A stretch of DNA of 22,034 nt, taken from positions 1 to 22,034 of the forward strand of contig JBDTIZ010000161.1 in the NCBI GenBank assembly GCA_039936115.1, in the 5' to 3' direction. The position numbers were made by a program, and so were the translations under genes. Source of the DNA: DATIJJ01 sp039936115. GTDB taxonomy: Bacteria > Pseudomonadota > Gammaproteobacteria > DSM-16500. Under the pieces are notes generated by a model, which was given only the letters and a program-made list of their open reading frames with translations, was not told the origin of the DNA and ran no database searches. Below are positions 8,343 to 16,597 of this stretch, piece by piece; within the stretch, counting starts at the first letter, position 1, and every line of letters begins with the position of its first letter.

Positions 8343-10136
8343 ATGACAGCAAATGGTTTTTTTCAATTTTTTTTATATCTCTTAATTACCATCGTTTTAG
8401 TCAAACCATTAGGCTGGTACATGGCACAAGTGTATCAAGGCAAATCGTTTGGACTTAATCGCATACTTCAGCCATTTGAGCATTTGATTTATCGTATCTG
8501 CTTTATCGAAGCTGAACGAGAAATGAGTTGGAAAAAGTATCTATCCGCGATGTTAATATTTAATTTATTCGGTTTACTCGCGATTTATTTTATTCAACGA
8601 GCACAAGCCATTCTACCTTTGAATCCAGAACATTTTTCTTCGTTTTCACCCGATCTCGCGTTTAATACAGCTGTGAGCTTTGCCACTAACACAAATTGGC
8701 AAGCTTATATTGGTGAATCAACCATGAGTTATTTTACCCAGATGACAGCAATGACAGTGCAGAATTTTTTGTCTGCAGCAACAGGAATGTCTTTAGTAAT
8801 AGCTTTTATTCGCGGTTTAATCAGACACGAAGAAAAAACATTAGGAAATTTTTGGGTTGATACGGTACGTGGTACGCTTTATATCTTGCTACCTCTTTCA
8901 TTTATCTTCGCTGTTATTTTAACCTCACAAGGTGTTATTCAAAATTTCAAACCTTATCAACCCATTCAATTACGGCAAGCAATAAGTTATCAACAATCAA
9001 AAACAGATGCCTCTGGTAAACCCATTGTAGAAACCATTCATGTAACAACACAAACGATTCCGATGGGACCCGTGGCATCACAAGTTGCCATCAAACAATT
9101 AGGAACGAATGGCGGTGGTTTTTTTAACACGAATTCAGCGCACCCTTTTGAAAATCCTACGCCGCTTTCGAATTTTTTAGAAATGCTCGCGATTCTACTC
9201 ATCCCAGCAGCGCTTTGCTATACCTTCGGTCTAATGGCAAGAGACAAACGTCAAGGTTGGGTCGTGTTTATTGCGATGATGATTATGTTTATACCGTTTG
9301 CAAGCGCTGCTATTTGCGCTGAACAATATGGCAATCCTGCGTTTAATCAAATGGGAATTGATCAGACAGCCAAACGTAATATATTTCCTGGCGGCAACAT
9401 GGAAGGCAAAGAAACCCGTTTTGGCATTTTAAATTCCGCGCTGTGGGCATCAGCCACCACTGCGACGTCAAATGGTTCAGTCAATTCCATACACGATTCA
9501 TTTTCGCCCATTGGGGGTTTAATTCCATTATGGCTAATGCATCTAGGAGAAGTTGTATTTGGTGGTGTCGGCACTGGTTTATATAGCATGATAATGCTAG
9601 TCATTCTCACTGTTTTTGTTGCAGGATTGATGGTAGGTCGGACGCCGGAATATCTCGGAAAAAAAATCGAACCGTTTGAAATTAAAATGACAACGATTGG
9701 CGTTTTATTAATGCCATTAGTCGTTTTAATTTTAACGGGGATGAGTGTTGTATTACCTGTCGGAATCCGTTCAATCACAAATCCCGGAGCACATGGATTT
9801 ACTGAGATTCTCTATGCTTTTACCTCAATGGGTAACAATAATGGCAGCGCATTCACGGGCTTAAAGGCTAATACACTTTTTTACAATACTCTCGGTGGAA
9901 TACAAATGTTGTTTGTTCGATACTGGATTGCAATTCCAGCGCTTGCGGTGGCTGGATCACTGGTCCGTAAAAAAAGAATTCCAACGACGTTAGGCACTTT
10001 AGAAACACACACGCCACTTTTTATAGCACTGTTAATCGCTATTACGTTTGTTATTGGTGCACTCACATTTTTTCCAGCACTTTCGCTTGGACCTATCATC
10101 GAACAAATCACATTGTGGGGACAGTATGGCAACTAA
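8343..10136 (+). CDS. kdpA: Potassium-transporting ATPase, potassium-binding subunit KdpA
   Basis: KdpA is the channel-like inner-membrane subunit that selects potassium in the KdpFABC pump. All four selectivity-filter loops are visible: TNTNWQ at 115-120, GTNGGGFF at about 254-261, GGVGTG at 407-412, and GNNNGS at 497-502. About ten hydrophobic helices alternate with these loops. The length is 597 aa against about 557 in E. coli; part of the excess is in the hydrophilic loop near residues 200-240 before the second filter. The ATG has AAAGGA upstream. It overlaps kdpB by 11 nt, which suggests coupled translation. Confidence 0.97.
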   Translation: MTANGFFQFFLYLLITIVLVKPLGWYMAQVYQGKSFGLNRILQPFEHLIYRICFIEAEREMSWKKYLSAMLIFNLFGLLAIYFIQRAQAILPLNPEHFSSFSPDLAFNTAVSFATNTNWQAYIGESTMSYFTQMTAMTVQNFLSAATGMSLVIAFIRGLIRHEEKTLGNFWVDTVRGTLYILLPLSFIFAVILTSQGVIQNFKPYQPIQLRQAISYQQSKTDASGKPIVETIHVTTQTIPMGPVASQVAIKQLGTNGGGFFNTNSAHPFENPTPLSNFLEMLAILLIPAALCYTFGLMARDKRQGWVVFIAMMIMFIPFASAAICAEQYGNPAFNQMGIDQTAKRNIFPGGNMEGKETRFGILNSALWASATTATSNGSVNSIHDSFSPIGGLIPLWLMHLGEVVFGGVGTGLYSMIMLVILTVFVAGLMVGRTPEYLGKKIEPFEIKMTTIGVLLMPLVVLILTGMSVVLPVGIRSITNPGAHGFTEILYAFTSMGNNNGSAFTGLKANTLFYNTLGGIQMLFVRYWIAIPALAVAGSLVRKKRIPTTLGTLETHTPLFIALLIAITFVIGALTFFPALSLGPIIEQITLWGQYGN

Positions 10137-12189
10137 AATTTCATTATGGGATATTGGCATTATTAAAGCTGCAACTCGCGATGCTTTTTTAAAGTTGGTG
10201 CCACGACATCAACTGCGTAATCCCGTGATGTTTACTGTGTATATTGCTTCATTATTAGCGTCTGGATTATTTATTCAAGCCATTTACGCAAAGGGCGATG
10301 CGCCAGCTAATTTTATCCTGAGTATTACCTTATGTCTTTGGTTTACTTTATTGTTTGCCAATTTTGCTGAAGCAATGGCAGAAGGTCGCGGCAAAGCACA
10401 AGCCCAGGCATTACGAAAAGCGCGTCATGAAATTTTAGCGAAAAAATTATCTAAACCAAATCACACTGCAAAAGTCACTCTAGTCCAATCAGCAAGTCTT
10501 CGCACTGAGGATTTTGTCCTGGTTGAAGCCGGGGATTTTATTCCGAGTGATGGCGAAGTCATTGAAGGTATCGCTTCCGTCAATGAAAGTGCGATTACGG
10601 GGGAAAGTGCGCCGGTTATTCGTGAAAGCGGTAGTGATCGCAATGCGGTGACTGGCGGAACACAAGTGATTTCTGACTGGATTGTCATTCGAATTACAGC
10701 AAATCCTGGCGAAACTTTCCTGGATCGCATGATAGGTCTTGTCGAAGGTGCTAAACGACAAAAAACGCCGAATGAATTAGCGCTCACTATTCTACTGGCC
10801 GGTCTGACAATGGTGTTTTTAGTCGTTTGTACGACGTTATTACCTTTTTCAATTTATAGTGTTGCAGCAGCTGGTACTGGGAAAGTTGTTTCAATTACAG
10901 TGCTAGTCGCATTATTTGTATGCTTAGCACCCACGACAATCGGTGGGTTATTATCTGCGATTGGGATTGCTGGCATGGATCGCATGATTCAAGCAAATGT
11001 CATTGCACTCTCGGGTCGTGCAGTGGAAGCCGCTGGTGATGTGGATATTTTAATTCTTGATAAAACAGGCACGATTACACTGGGCAACCGTCAAGCAACA
11101 GAATTTATTCCGGCCGATGGTGTCACGATTACAAAATTGGCAGATGCAGCGCAACTCGCATCACTTGCTGATGAAACACCTGAGGGTCGAAGTATTGTCA
11201 TTTTAGCAAAAGATAAATATAGTTTGCGCAGTCGAGAAATTGCTGAGCTTGGCGCGAAGTTTATTCCATTTACGGCACAAACTCGCATGAGCGGTGCGAA
11301 TTTACCAGATCGACAAATTCGCAAAGGTGCGGCTGAATCTATTGTTGAATATATTAAACAGATGGGCGGCACCTTACCTGAAAATGTCCAAAAAAGTGTG
11401 GATGATATTGCACGACAAGGTGGAACACCTTTAGTTGTTGCTGAAGGCCCGAATGTGTTAGGGGTTATTCATCTAAAGGATATTATAAAGGGTGGAATCA
11501 AAGAACGCTTTGCTCGGTTACGCAAGATGGGTATTCGAACCATTATGGTAACAGGCGATAATCCACTGACAGCTGCGGCAATAGCTGCAGAAGCTGGCGT
11601 TGATGATTTTCTTGCGAATGCCAAACCGGAAGATAAACTTAAGTTGATTCGTCGTCTGCAAGGTGAAGGTCATTTGATTGCAATGACGGGTGATGGCACA
11701 AACGATGCGCCGGCGCTTGCGCAAGCTGACGTGGCGATGGCAATGAATACTGGCACACAAGCGGCAAAAGAAGCAGGAAATTTGGTTGACCTTGACTCTA
11801 ACCCAACCAAATTAATTGAAGTCGTTGAGATAGGTAAACAATTACTAATGACACGTGGAGCATTAACTACATTTAGTATCGCTAATGATGTTGCAAAATA
11901 TTTTGCGATTTTACCCGCTGCATTTGCAACTACGTATCCGGCATTAAATAATTTGAATATTATGCATCTTGCTACGCCTGAAACCGCCATCTTATCTGCC
12001 GTCATTTTTAATGCATTAATTATTGTTTTTCTCATTCCACTCGCGTTGCGCGGTGTCACCTATCGGCATACATCCGCTTCCCATTTATTAAAAAATAATG
12101 TGCTAATTTATGGTCTCGGTGGTTTGATTATTCCTTTTTTGGGCATCAAAATAATTGATTTAATCTTGGTTACGCTAAGCTTTATTTAA
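10126..12189 (+). CDS. kdpB: Potassium-transporting ATPase, catalytic subunit KdpB
   Basis: KdpB is the P-type ATPase that drives uptake through KdpA. The phosphorylated aspartate is Asp312 in DKTGTIT. TGES, holding the regulatory serine, is at 158-161, and GDGTNDAP is centred on Asp523. These sit within about five residues of the E. coli positions (307, 162, 518). The 687-aa product matches the normal 680-690. I start it at MATKISLWDIG (10126), preceded by GGGG, rather than at the upstream in-frame ATG at 10048. The upstream start would overlap kdpA by about 90 bp and adds residues the family lacks. Only kdpFABC is here; the usual kdpDE sensor/regulator pair does not follow. Confidence 0.97.
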   Translation: MATKISLWDIGIIKAATRDAFLKLVPRHQLRNPVMFTVYIASLLASGLFIQAIYAKGDAPANFILSITLCLWFTLLFANFAEAMAEGRGKAQAQALRKARHEILAKKLSKPNHTAKVTLVQSASLRTEDFVLVEAGDFIPSDGEVIEGIASVNESAITGESAPVIRESGSDRNAVTGGTQVISDWIVIRITANPGETFLDRMIGLVEGAKRQKTPNELALTILLAGLTMVFLVVCTTLLPFSIYSVAAAGTGKVVSITVLVALFVCLAPTTIGGLLSAIGIAGMDRMIQANVIALSGRAVEAAGDVDILILDKTGTITLGNRQATEFIPADGVTITKLADAAQLASLADETPEGRSIVILAKDKYSLRSREIAELGAKFIPFTAQTRMSGANLPDRQIRKGAAESIVEYIKQMGGTLPENVQKSVDDIARQGGTPLVVAEGPNVLGVIHLKDIIKGGIKERFARLRKMGIRTIMVTGDNPLTAAAIAAEAGVDDFLANAKPEDKLKLIRRLQGEGHLIAMTGDGTNDAPALAQADVAMAMNTGTQAAKEAGNLVDLDSNPTKLIEVVEIGKQLLMTRGALTTFSIANDVAKYFAILPAAFATTYPALNNLNIMHLATPETAILSAVIFNALIIVFLIPLALRGVTYRHTSASHLLKNNVLIYGLGGLIIPFLGIKIIDLILVTLSFI

Positions 12190-12198
12190 GGATTTTAA

Positions 12199-12792
12199 AT
12201 GCTATTAACACTTGTTAAGCAAATGAGAACGGCAATTGTTCTGCTCGCATTATTCACCGTATTAACTGGAATAGTTTATCCATGTTTAGTGACGGGTTTA
12301 GCGCAACTCTTATTTCCTTGGAAGGCAAATGGAAGTTTGATCGAGCAAGATGGCAAAGTAATTGGCTCAAAATTGATAGGACAAGCATTTTCAGATCCTG
12401 CTTATTTTTGGGGACGCCCATCAGAGACATCACCTTATCCTTACAATGCTTTAAACTCATCAGGATCAAACATGGGTCCATCAAATCCTATTTTTTTAGA
12501 GACCGTAAAAAAACGTGTAGAACTGTTGCGGCTCGCTAATCTCAAAATGTTACCTCTTGTGCCTGTTGACTTAGTAACAGCTTCAGCAAGCGGGTTAGAT
12601 CCAGATATCAGCCCGATGGCAGCATTTTATCAGGTAGAGCGCATTGCAAACGCGCGTAAGATGATGCCCGAATCAATTCGCATGTTAATTCGAGATACTA
12701 TTACGCGACGAACGTTTGGGATTTTGGGAGAGTCACGTATTAATGTATTACAATTAAATCTTGCGTTAGATACCTTGCAAAATAAGAGATAA
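12199..12792 (+). CDS. kdpC: Potassium-transporting ATPase subunit KdpC
   Basis: KdpC is the bitopic accessory subunit that helps KdpB bind ATP. The protein has one N-terminal transmembrane helix (about 11-35) and a periplasmic domain. Family landmarks are GSKLIGQAF, the YFWGRPSETSPYPYNA segment, SSGSNMGPSNP and, near the end, SASGLDPDISP. The length of 197 aa is close to the 190 aa of E. coli. It begins 9 bp after kdpB with an AAGGA site and closes the operon. Confidence 0.97.
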   Translation: MLLTLVKQMRTAIVLLALFTVLTGIVYPCLVTGLAQLLFPWKANGSLIEQDGKVIGSKLIGQAFSDPAYFWGRPSETSPYPYNALNSSGSNMGPSNPIFLETVKKRVELLRLANLKMLPLVPVDLVTASASGLDPDISPMAAFYQVERIANARKMMPESIRMLIRDTITRRTFGILGESRINVLQLNLALDTLQNKR

Positions 12793-12795
12793 ATT

Positions 12796-12821
12796 GCGAC
12801 GACAGACCGTTCTGTCCTCGC
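12796..12821 (+). repeat. Hairpin after kdpC
   Basis: The sequence GCGACGACAGA-CCGT-TCTGTCCTCGC folds into an 11-bp stem with one mismatch and a tetraloop, 4 bp beyond the kdpC stop. There is no T run, so it is a weak candidate for a terminator. It could instead stabilise the 3' end of the kdp message. Just beyond it, at about 12827-12836, is a remnant of the repeat at 7961-7996. Confidence 0.45.
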
Positions 12822-12893
12822 GATCTCGCCCCTACAAATTGCACAAGCGGGCATTATATGAGATGGTTATTTAAAGAGTTCTAGGAGAATATT

Positions 12894-13967
12894 ATGGAAG
12901 TAGTCGATCTACTGACATTAGGTGTTAATCAACAAGCTTCTGATTTACATATTTTACCGGGTGTTTCACCGCTTTTACGTATTGATGGCGTGCTGGCTGC
13001 TATAAAAGATGCCCCGACATTTTCGCCTGAGGAAACTAAGCGACTTATCTATAGCATCATGAGCAAAGAACAACAGCAGTTATTTGAAAAAAATTTATCG
13101 TTAGAAATGGCGCTTTCCGTGCCGAGCTTGGGTAACTTTCGTGTGAGTGCATTGCATCAATTACATGGCATTGCTGCGGTCTTTCGCGTGATTCCTGAAT
13201 CTGTACCTACTTTTGAATCACTGTCTTTACCGCCCGTCTTGAAATCGTTATTAGCCTTGTCACATGGCTTAATTTTAGTGACAGGCGCCACTGGCTCAGG
13301 AAAAAGTACTACGCTTGCTGCTATGATTGATTTTATTAACACGCATCGAGCTTGCAATATTATTACGATTGAAGATCCGATTGAATTCGTTTATGAAAAT
13401 AAAAAAAGCGTCTTTAATCAACTTCAGGTTGGCCGAGATACCACTGATTTTGCCACGGCATTGCGCTCTTCTCTCAGACAAGACCCGAACGTCATTTTAC
13501 TTGGTGAATTACGTGATCTTGAAACGATGCGTCTGGCATTAACTGCGGCTGAAACTGGTCATTTAGTGATGGCCACCTTACATGCTACCTCAGCGCCCAT
13601 CGCTATCAATCGATTTGCGGACGTATTCCCTTCTGAAGAAAAAAACCGTGTTAGAAATTTGTTATCAGAGACATTACAAGCTGTTATTTGCCAAACCCTA
13701 GTTAAAAAAATTGGTGGAAAACGCATGGCTGCATTTGAAATTATGCTTGCCATACCTGCAGTACGTCATTTCATTCGTCAAGATATGACTGCGCATATGG
13801 AATCAGCTATGCAAACGAATGGTGATAAAGGAATGTTTACGTTAGAACAAAACTTACAGGAGCTTGTCTCTAAACGTCTGATCAATTCGATGGTAGCGAA
13901 TGCTGTGCTTGCTAATCGTGGGACATTTAAAGAAGCAGGTAATCCGGATATGAATAAAATAAAGTAG
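12894..13967 (+). CDS. pilT: Type IV pilus retraction ATPase PilT
   Basis: PilT is the hexameric cytoplasmic ATPase that powers pilus retraction. The 357-aa protein has Walker A GATGSGKST at 131-139, Walker B with the Asp box (LLGELRDLETMRLAL), and the His box (GHLVMATLHATSA). The C-terminal PilT signature AIRNLIRE appears in the altered form AVRHFIRQ at 289-296. That motif and the overall length favour PilT over PilU and over the related Dot/Icm ATPase DotB. AGGAG precedes the ATG. The gene stands alone: no pilU, yggS or other pilus genes adjoin it, so the rest of the machine, if any, lies elsewhere. Confidence 0.9.
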   Translation: MEVVDLLTLGVNQQASDLHILPGVSPLLRIDGVLAAIKDAPTFSPEETKRLIYSIMSKEQQQLFEKNLSLEMALSVPSLGNFRVSALHQLHGIAAVFRVIPESVPTFESLSLPPVLKSLLALSHGLILVTGATGSGKSTTLAAMIDFINTHRACNIITIEDPIEFVYENKKSVFNQLQVGRDTTDFATALRSSLRQDPNVILLGELRDLETMRLALTAAETGHLVMATLHATSAPIAINRFADVFPSEEKNRVRNLLSETLQAVICQTLVKKIGGKRMAAFEIMLAIPAVRHFIRQDMTAHMESAMQTNGDKGMFTLEQNLQELVSKRLINSMVANAVLANRGTFKEAGNPDMNKIK

Positions 13968-14013
13968 GCTTTTATCCTGAGCTACTTATTACACACAGAT
14001 TAGGTCGAAATCC

Positions 14014-14118
14014 CTGTCACCATGTACTTTATACCTTTGTCATCCTGCACTTTACCTCTCTCATCTTACACTTTACACCTGTCACCCCGCACTTTACTCC
14101 TGTCACCCCGCACTTGTT
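14014..14118. repeat. Five tandem 21-bp units
   Basis: Five head-to-tail units of exactly 21 bp begin at 14014, 14035, 14056, 14077 and 14098. The shared core is close to CTGTCACCCCGCACTTTAC. The leftmost units are the most diverged, and the last two are identical over GTCACCCCGCACTT. The last unit runs directly into the 29-bp palindromic arm at 14101-14129. There are no spacers, so this is not a CRISPR. Confidence 0.9.
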
Positions 14119-14281
14119 GCGGGGTCCGGGCTTTAAATAATAAAAAATACATTCTGCTGTCATCCTGAACGTAGTGAAGGATCACGATTTAAAACGCGAT
14201 CCTTCACTACGTTCAGGATGACAACGTTTAATGACTTTTTATATTTTTGATTCCGGACCCCGCAACAAGTGCGGGGTGACA
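14101..14281. repeat. Nested inverted repeats: 29-bp outer and 26-bp inner perfect arms
   Basis: The outer arms 14101-14129 and 14253-14281 are perfect reverse complements of 29 nt (core CACCCCGCACTTGTTGCGGGG). Inside lies a second perfect pair, 14158-14183 with 14198-14223 (26 bp, 14-nt loop). A third copy of the outer arm is at 21965-21993 with one mismatch, and relatives of the inner arm are at 71-96. The whole block could fold into one long hairpin. Further out, at 14285-14335, two more diverged inverted units (AAGTGCAAGATGACAG, ATTGCAGGATGACAG) mirror the tandem array on the left. Confidence 0.9.
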
Positions 14282-14350
14282 GATATAAAGTTAAAGTGCA
14301 AGATGACAGAAATGTTGAATTGCAGGATGACAGATCAACGTGGGCTACTA

Positions 14351-14378
14351 GATTACTTCGCTCAGGTTCGCAATGACG
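14351..14378. repeat. Interspersed repeat ending CGCAATGACG
   Basis: The sequence GATTACTTCGCTCAGG continues to TTCGCAATGACG. It resembles the CGTCATTGCGAGCGAAGC-type intergenic repeats of many host-associated bacteria. It joins the right edge of the nested block without a gap of ordinary sequence. Confidence 0.5.
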
Positions 14379-14532
14379 ATAAAAATTATGTGTCGATCCT
14401 CTGACCGCCGGGCAATCGCAGAGGCTCTCCCCTACCAAACATCAAAATTGAGTAATTTAAAACAATAATAAAAGAATTGTACGCTCGAAGAACAAAGAAC
14501 ACTGTAAAATGGGGGATTATTTGCGAGTTACG

Positions 14533-14615
14533 ATGCAATAGGCAAGCTAACAAAATAGCTAATACAATTGCTAGCTAAGACATTTATAGCTAACAATCCA
14601 GCTCACCTATTGCAT
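14533..14615. repeat. Stem with 16-nt arms enclosing four AGCTAA motifs
   Basis: The arms 14533-14548 (ATGCAATAGGCAAGCT) and 14600-14615 pair over 14 of 16 positions. The 51-nt interior is AT-rich, and AGCTAA occurs four times at 14545, 14557, 14573 and 14588. It lies downstream of the histone-like gene on that gene's strand. It may be a small mobile-element remnant or a structured RNA; no promoter convinces me. The remainder of 13968-14667 outside the repeats shows no gene. Confidence 0.5.
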
Positions 14616-14667
14616 TTTAATAGTCTCCAACAGAGCAAGACTAAAATTATCATTACAACACTAAAAC

Positions 14668-14874
14668 TTATTTCTTAGCTTTTGAAACTCTCTTTTTAGC
14701 TGTCTTTCTTTTTGCTACTTTCTTTTTAGCAACTTTCTTTTTAGCTGGTTTTTTCTTAGCGACTTTCTTTTTCGCTACTTTTTTAACAACTGCTTTCTTT
14801 ACTTTCTTAACAGCTGATACTTTCTTTCCTTTAGCTTTTGTCTTTGTAGCCTTTTTCTTCGTTACGCGAGACAT
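14668..14874 (-). CDS. Small lysine/alanine-rich histone H1-like DNA-binding protein
   Basis: The 68-aa product is nearly all Lys, Ala, Val, Arg and Thr. After MSRVTKKKATKTKAKGKK it runs through repeated VAKKK/PAKKK units to a VSKAKK end. This is the composition of bacterial H1-like proteins such as Coxiella Hq1 and Chlamydia Hc2, which bind and compact DNA. It is shorter than Hq1 (about 119 aa). I use the ATG at 14874 because AGGAG sits 6 nt upstream and it begins the basic stretch; the in-frame ATG 16 codons earlier would add a hydrophobic leader unlike the family. Low-complexity repeats make copy number prone to variation. A role in nucleoid condensation during a dormant stage is inference. 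Confidence 0.88.
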   Translation of the reverse strand: MSRVTKKKATKTKAKGKKVSAVKKVKKAVVKKVAKKKVAKKKPAKKKVAKKKVAKRKTAKKRVSKAKK

Positions 14875-14908
14875 GGTGATTCTCCTGATTGATAGTAAGT
14901 ACCAGATA

Positions 14909-14936
14909 AGTATAGCAAACATAGTTACACATTTGT
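14909..14936 (-). promoter_or_regulatory. Extended -10 promoter of the histone-like gene
   Basis: On the minus strand TGCTATACT gives an extended -10 (TATACT at 14914-14909) with a poor -35, TACAAA, 17 bp upstream. The predicted start of transcription is near 14902, leaving a leader of about 28 nt that carries the AGGAG site. No other promoter-like sequence is closer to the gene. Confidence 0.5.
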
Positions 14937-15028
14937 ATTCTGTTTTTTAAAAAAAAACAAATTTTCTTATTTAGAGTAGTAATGCCACGAAAAGATATTA
15001 GTAGTATTCCGGAGGGTCGCTTCATCAT

Positions 15029-15278
15029 TTACCGATCATGATACGTAAATTTATTTAAATATTTATGATTTTTTTAAAAGTATAAACGTTGAAATATGCT
15101 TTAATTGAAGCCTTTTTTTGTAATTTTAAAAATTTACCATCCAGCAATGCACCGCGCTTAAGACACCAACACTTGATAGATGGATAGGACAAGATTGTTA
15201 ATCTAAGTGAATTTTCTATGGCTATCTACCCTTCGAAAATAATTTGTCATTTAGATGCTGAAAGAGGTATTTTTCCTC
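15029..15278. other. Gene-free AT-rich spacer
   Basis: I see no gene here. On the plus strand, 15098-15119 can form a short stem (GCTTT/GAAGC) followed by seven T residues, resembling an intrinsic terminator, but no transcript leading to it is evident. At 15262-15280 a 6-bp stem (AAGAGG/CCTCTT) overlaps the stop codon of the Hsp70-like gene and might end that message weakly. Confidence 0.4.
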
Positions 15279-16538
15279 TTACCGACCATATTTTCGCTGT
15301 GCATCGAGTGTCAAACCCAATCCAACGCTACCGAAAGCATCACCTTGCACGACTTCGGCATGCGGAAACAATACATTGATTTTCTCGCGAATAATCGGGA
15401 TTTTCGTTGAACCACCCGTGTAAAAAATTGCACTAATATCCGAATGTTTGACGGCAGCTAGCTGAATAGTTTGAGTGATAGTGTCTAAGATACGCTGCAC
15501 ATGATCTTCGATCACATCATTAAATGTTGATCGTTGCACGATTGAACTCAACTCATCTTCAATAAATGAAAGATCCAACTTGATACTTTGTTCTTCGCTT
15601 AACCGTTGCTTGCCTGTTTCTACTACGTCAAGAATATGATGCCCTGCTCTACTCTTTAAAACGCTTAAAAGACGAGAAATCAAGGGCTTTTCATGCGACA
15701 TGGATAGAATAGATTTAACCTGAGAGAGTGTGCTGGATCCATAAAGATTACTCAGCGTGTGCCAAGTAGTTAAGTCGTGATAAAACATAGACGGTACTTC
15801 TATATCACTACTTGAACCACGCATATGACTACCCATGCCCAATAATGGCATGACTGTTTTCGTACTCAGACGTTGATCGAAATCAGTTCCTGCAATATGA
15901 ATACCACAGTTAGCCAATACATCATCTGATCGATAAGGCGATGTCGAACCAGGCTGTAAACGAATAACAGTAAAATCTGACGTTCCACCGCCCATATCTA
16001 TAATCAATGCAAGCTGTTCAGTTTGTATTGATGTTTCATAAGCCATTGCAGCAGCAATCGGTTCATATTGAAATGACACCTCCTTAAATCCAAGCTCACG
16101 TACGATAGTCTCTAATGTATTTTGCGCGAGACGATCTTTCTCATCATCATTATCATGAAAACGTACAGGCCGACCCAACACCACATGCGTCAATTCAGTC
16201 TCCGCTCGTTTTTCTGCGGTTGATTTAAGATGGCTAACAAAATGCTTAAGCACGCTAGAATAAGGTATGAATTCCTCAAAAATCACTGTTTTATCATCCA
16301 TCAAGGATGAACCCAACACCGATTTCAGCGCCATCATCAAACGACCTGGCACACCATTTAAGTAACTATTAATTCCTTCCTGACCGAATACCCAACGCTT
16401 ATCTTCTGCATCACAAAAAATAGCAGAACGAATCGTCGGTTTATTGTTTTCTAAGGGAACGAGTTGACAGATATTATTCATCCCTATGCCAATAGTTGAA
16501 TTACTCGTACCAAAATCAAGCCCACAGAATGCATGCAT
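15279..16538 (-). CDS. YegD-type Hsp70 family protein
   Basis: This is an actin-fold ATPase of the Hsp70 superfamily, near E. coli YegD rather than DnaK. It is 419 aa, consisting of the nucleotide-binding domain without the DnaK substrate-binding domain and lid. Phosphate-1 loop DFGTSNS is at 8-14, phosphate-2 IDMGGGTSDF starts near 180, and the adenosine motif YTGGSTKIP is at about 373-381. The ATG has GAGGAG upstream. It begins 59 bp after the end of the sphingomyelinase-like gene on the same strand, so the two may be co-transcribed. The cellular substrate of YegD-like proteins is not established. Whether it still hydrolyses ATP is likely from the motifs but unproven. Confidence 0.88.
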   Translation of the reverse strand: MHAFCGLDFGTSNSTIGIGMNNICQLVPLENNKPTIRSAIFCDAEDKRWVFGQEGINSYLNGVPGRLMMALKSVLGSSLMDDKTVIFEEFIPYSSVLKHFVSHLKSTAEKRAETELTHVVLGRPVRFHDNDDEKDRLAQNTLETIVRELGFKEVSFQYEPIAAAMAYETSIQTEQLALIIDMGGGTSDFTVIRLQPGSTSPYRSDDVLANCGIHIAGTDFDQRLSTKTVMPLLGMGSHMRGSSSDIEVPSMFYHDLTTWHTLSNLYGSSTLSQVKSILSMSHEKPLISRLLSVLKSRAGHHILDVVETGKQRLSEEQSIKLDLSFIEDELSSIVQRSTFNDVIEDHVQRILDTITQTIQLAAVKHSDISAIFYTGGSTKIPIIREKINVLFPHAEVVQGDAFGSVGLGLTLDAQRKYGR

Positions 16539-16597
16539 TTCCGTCTCCTCGGCAAAATAAAAGGGGTGCGCAGTGTAATCAATTGGCTGGTAAATTA

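Noticed and set aside
10461..10787. Reverse-strand reading frames inside kdpA, kdpB and pilT
   Set aside because: They lie opposite strongly conserved coding sequence, lack ribosome sites, and their translations match no family.
12894..13967. DotB (Dot/Icm ATPase)
   Set aside because: The sequence follows PilT through the Asp and His boxes and the AIRNLIRE-like region, and no dot or icm genes adjoin.
14014..14118. Possible CRISPR array
   Set aside because: The 21-bp units abut with no unique spacers, and there are no cas genes.
14160..14438. 92-codon minus-strand frame
   Set aside because: It consists almost wholly of the palindromic repeats and is a by-product of them.
15098..15119. End of a plus-strand small RNA
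   Set aside because: The stem is short and AT-rich, and no convincing promoter lies upstream; a T run alone is common in this AT-rich spacer.
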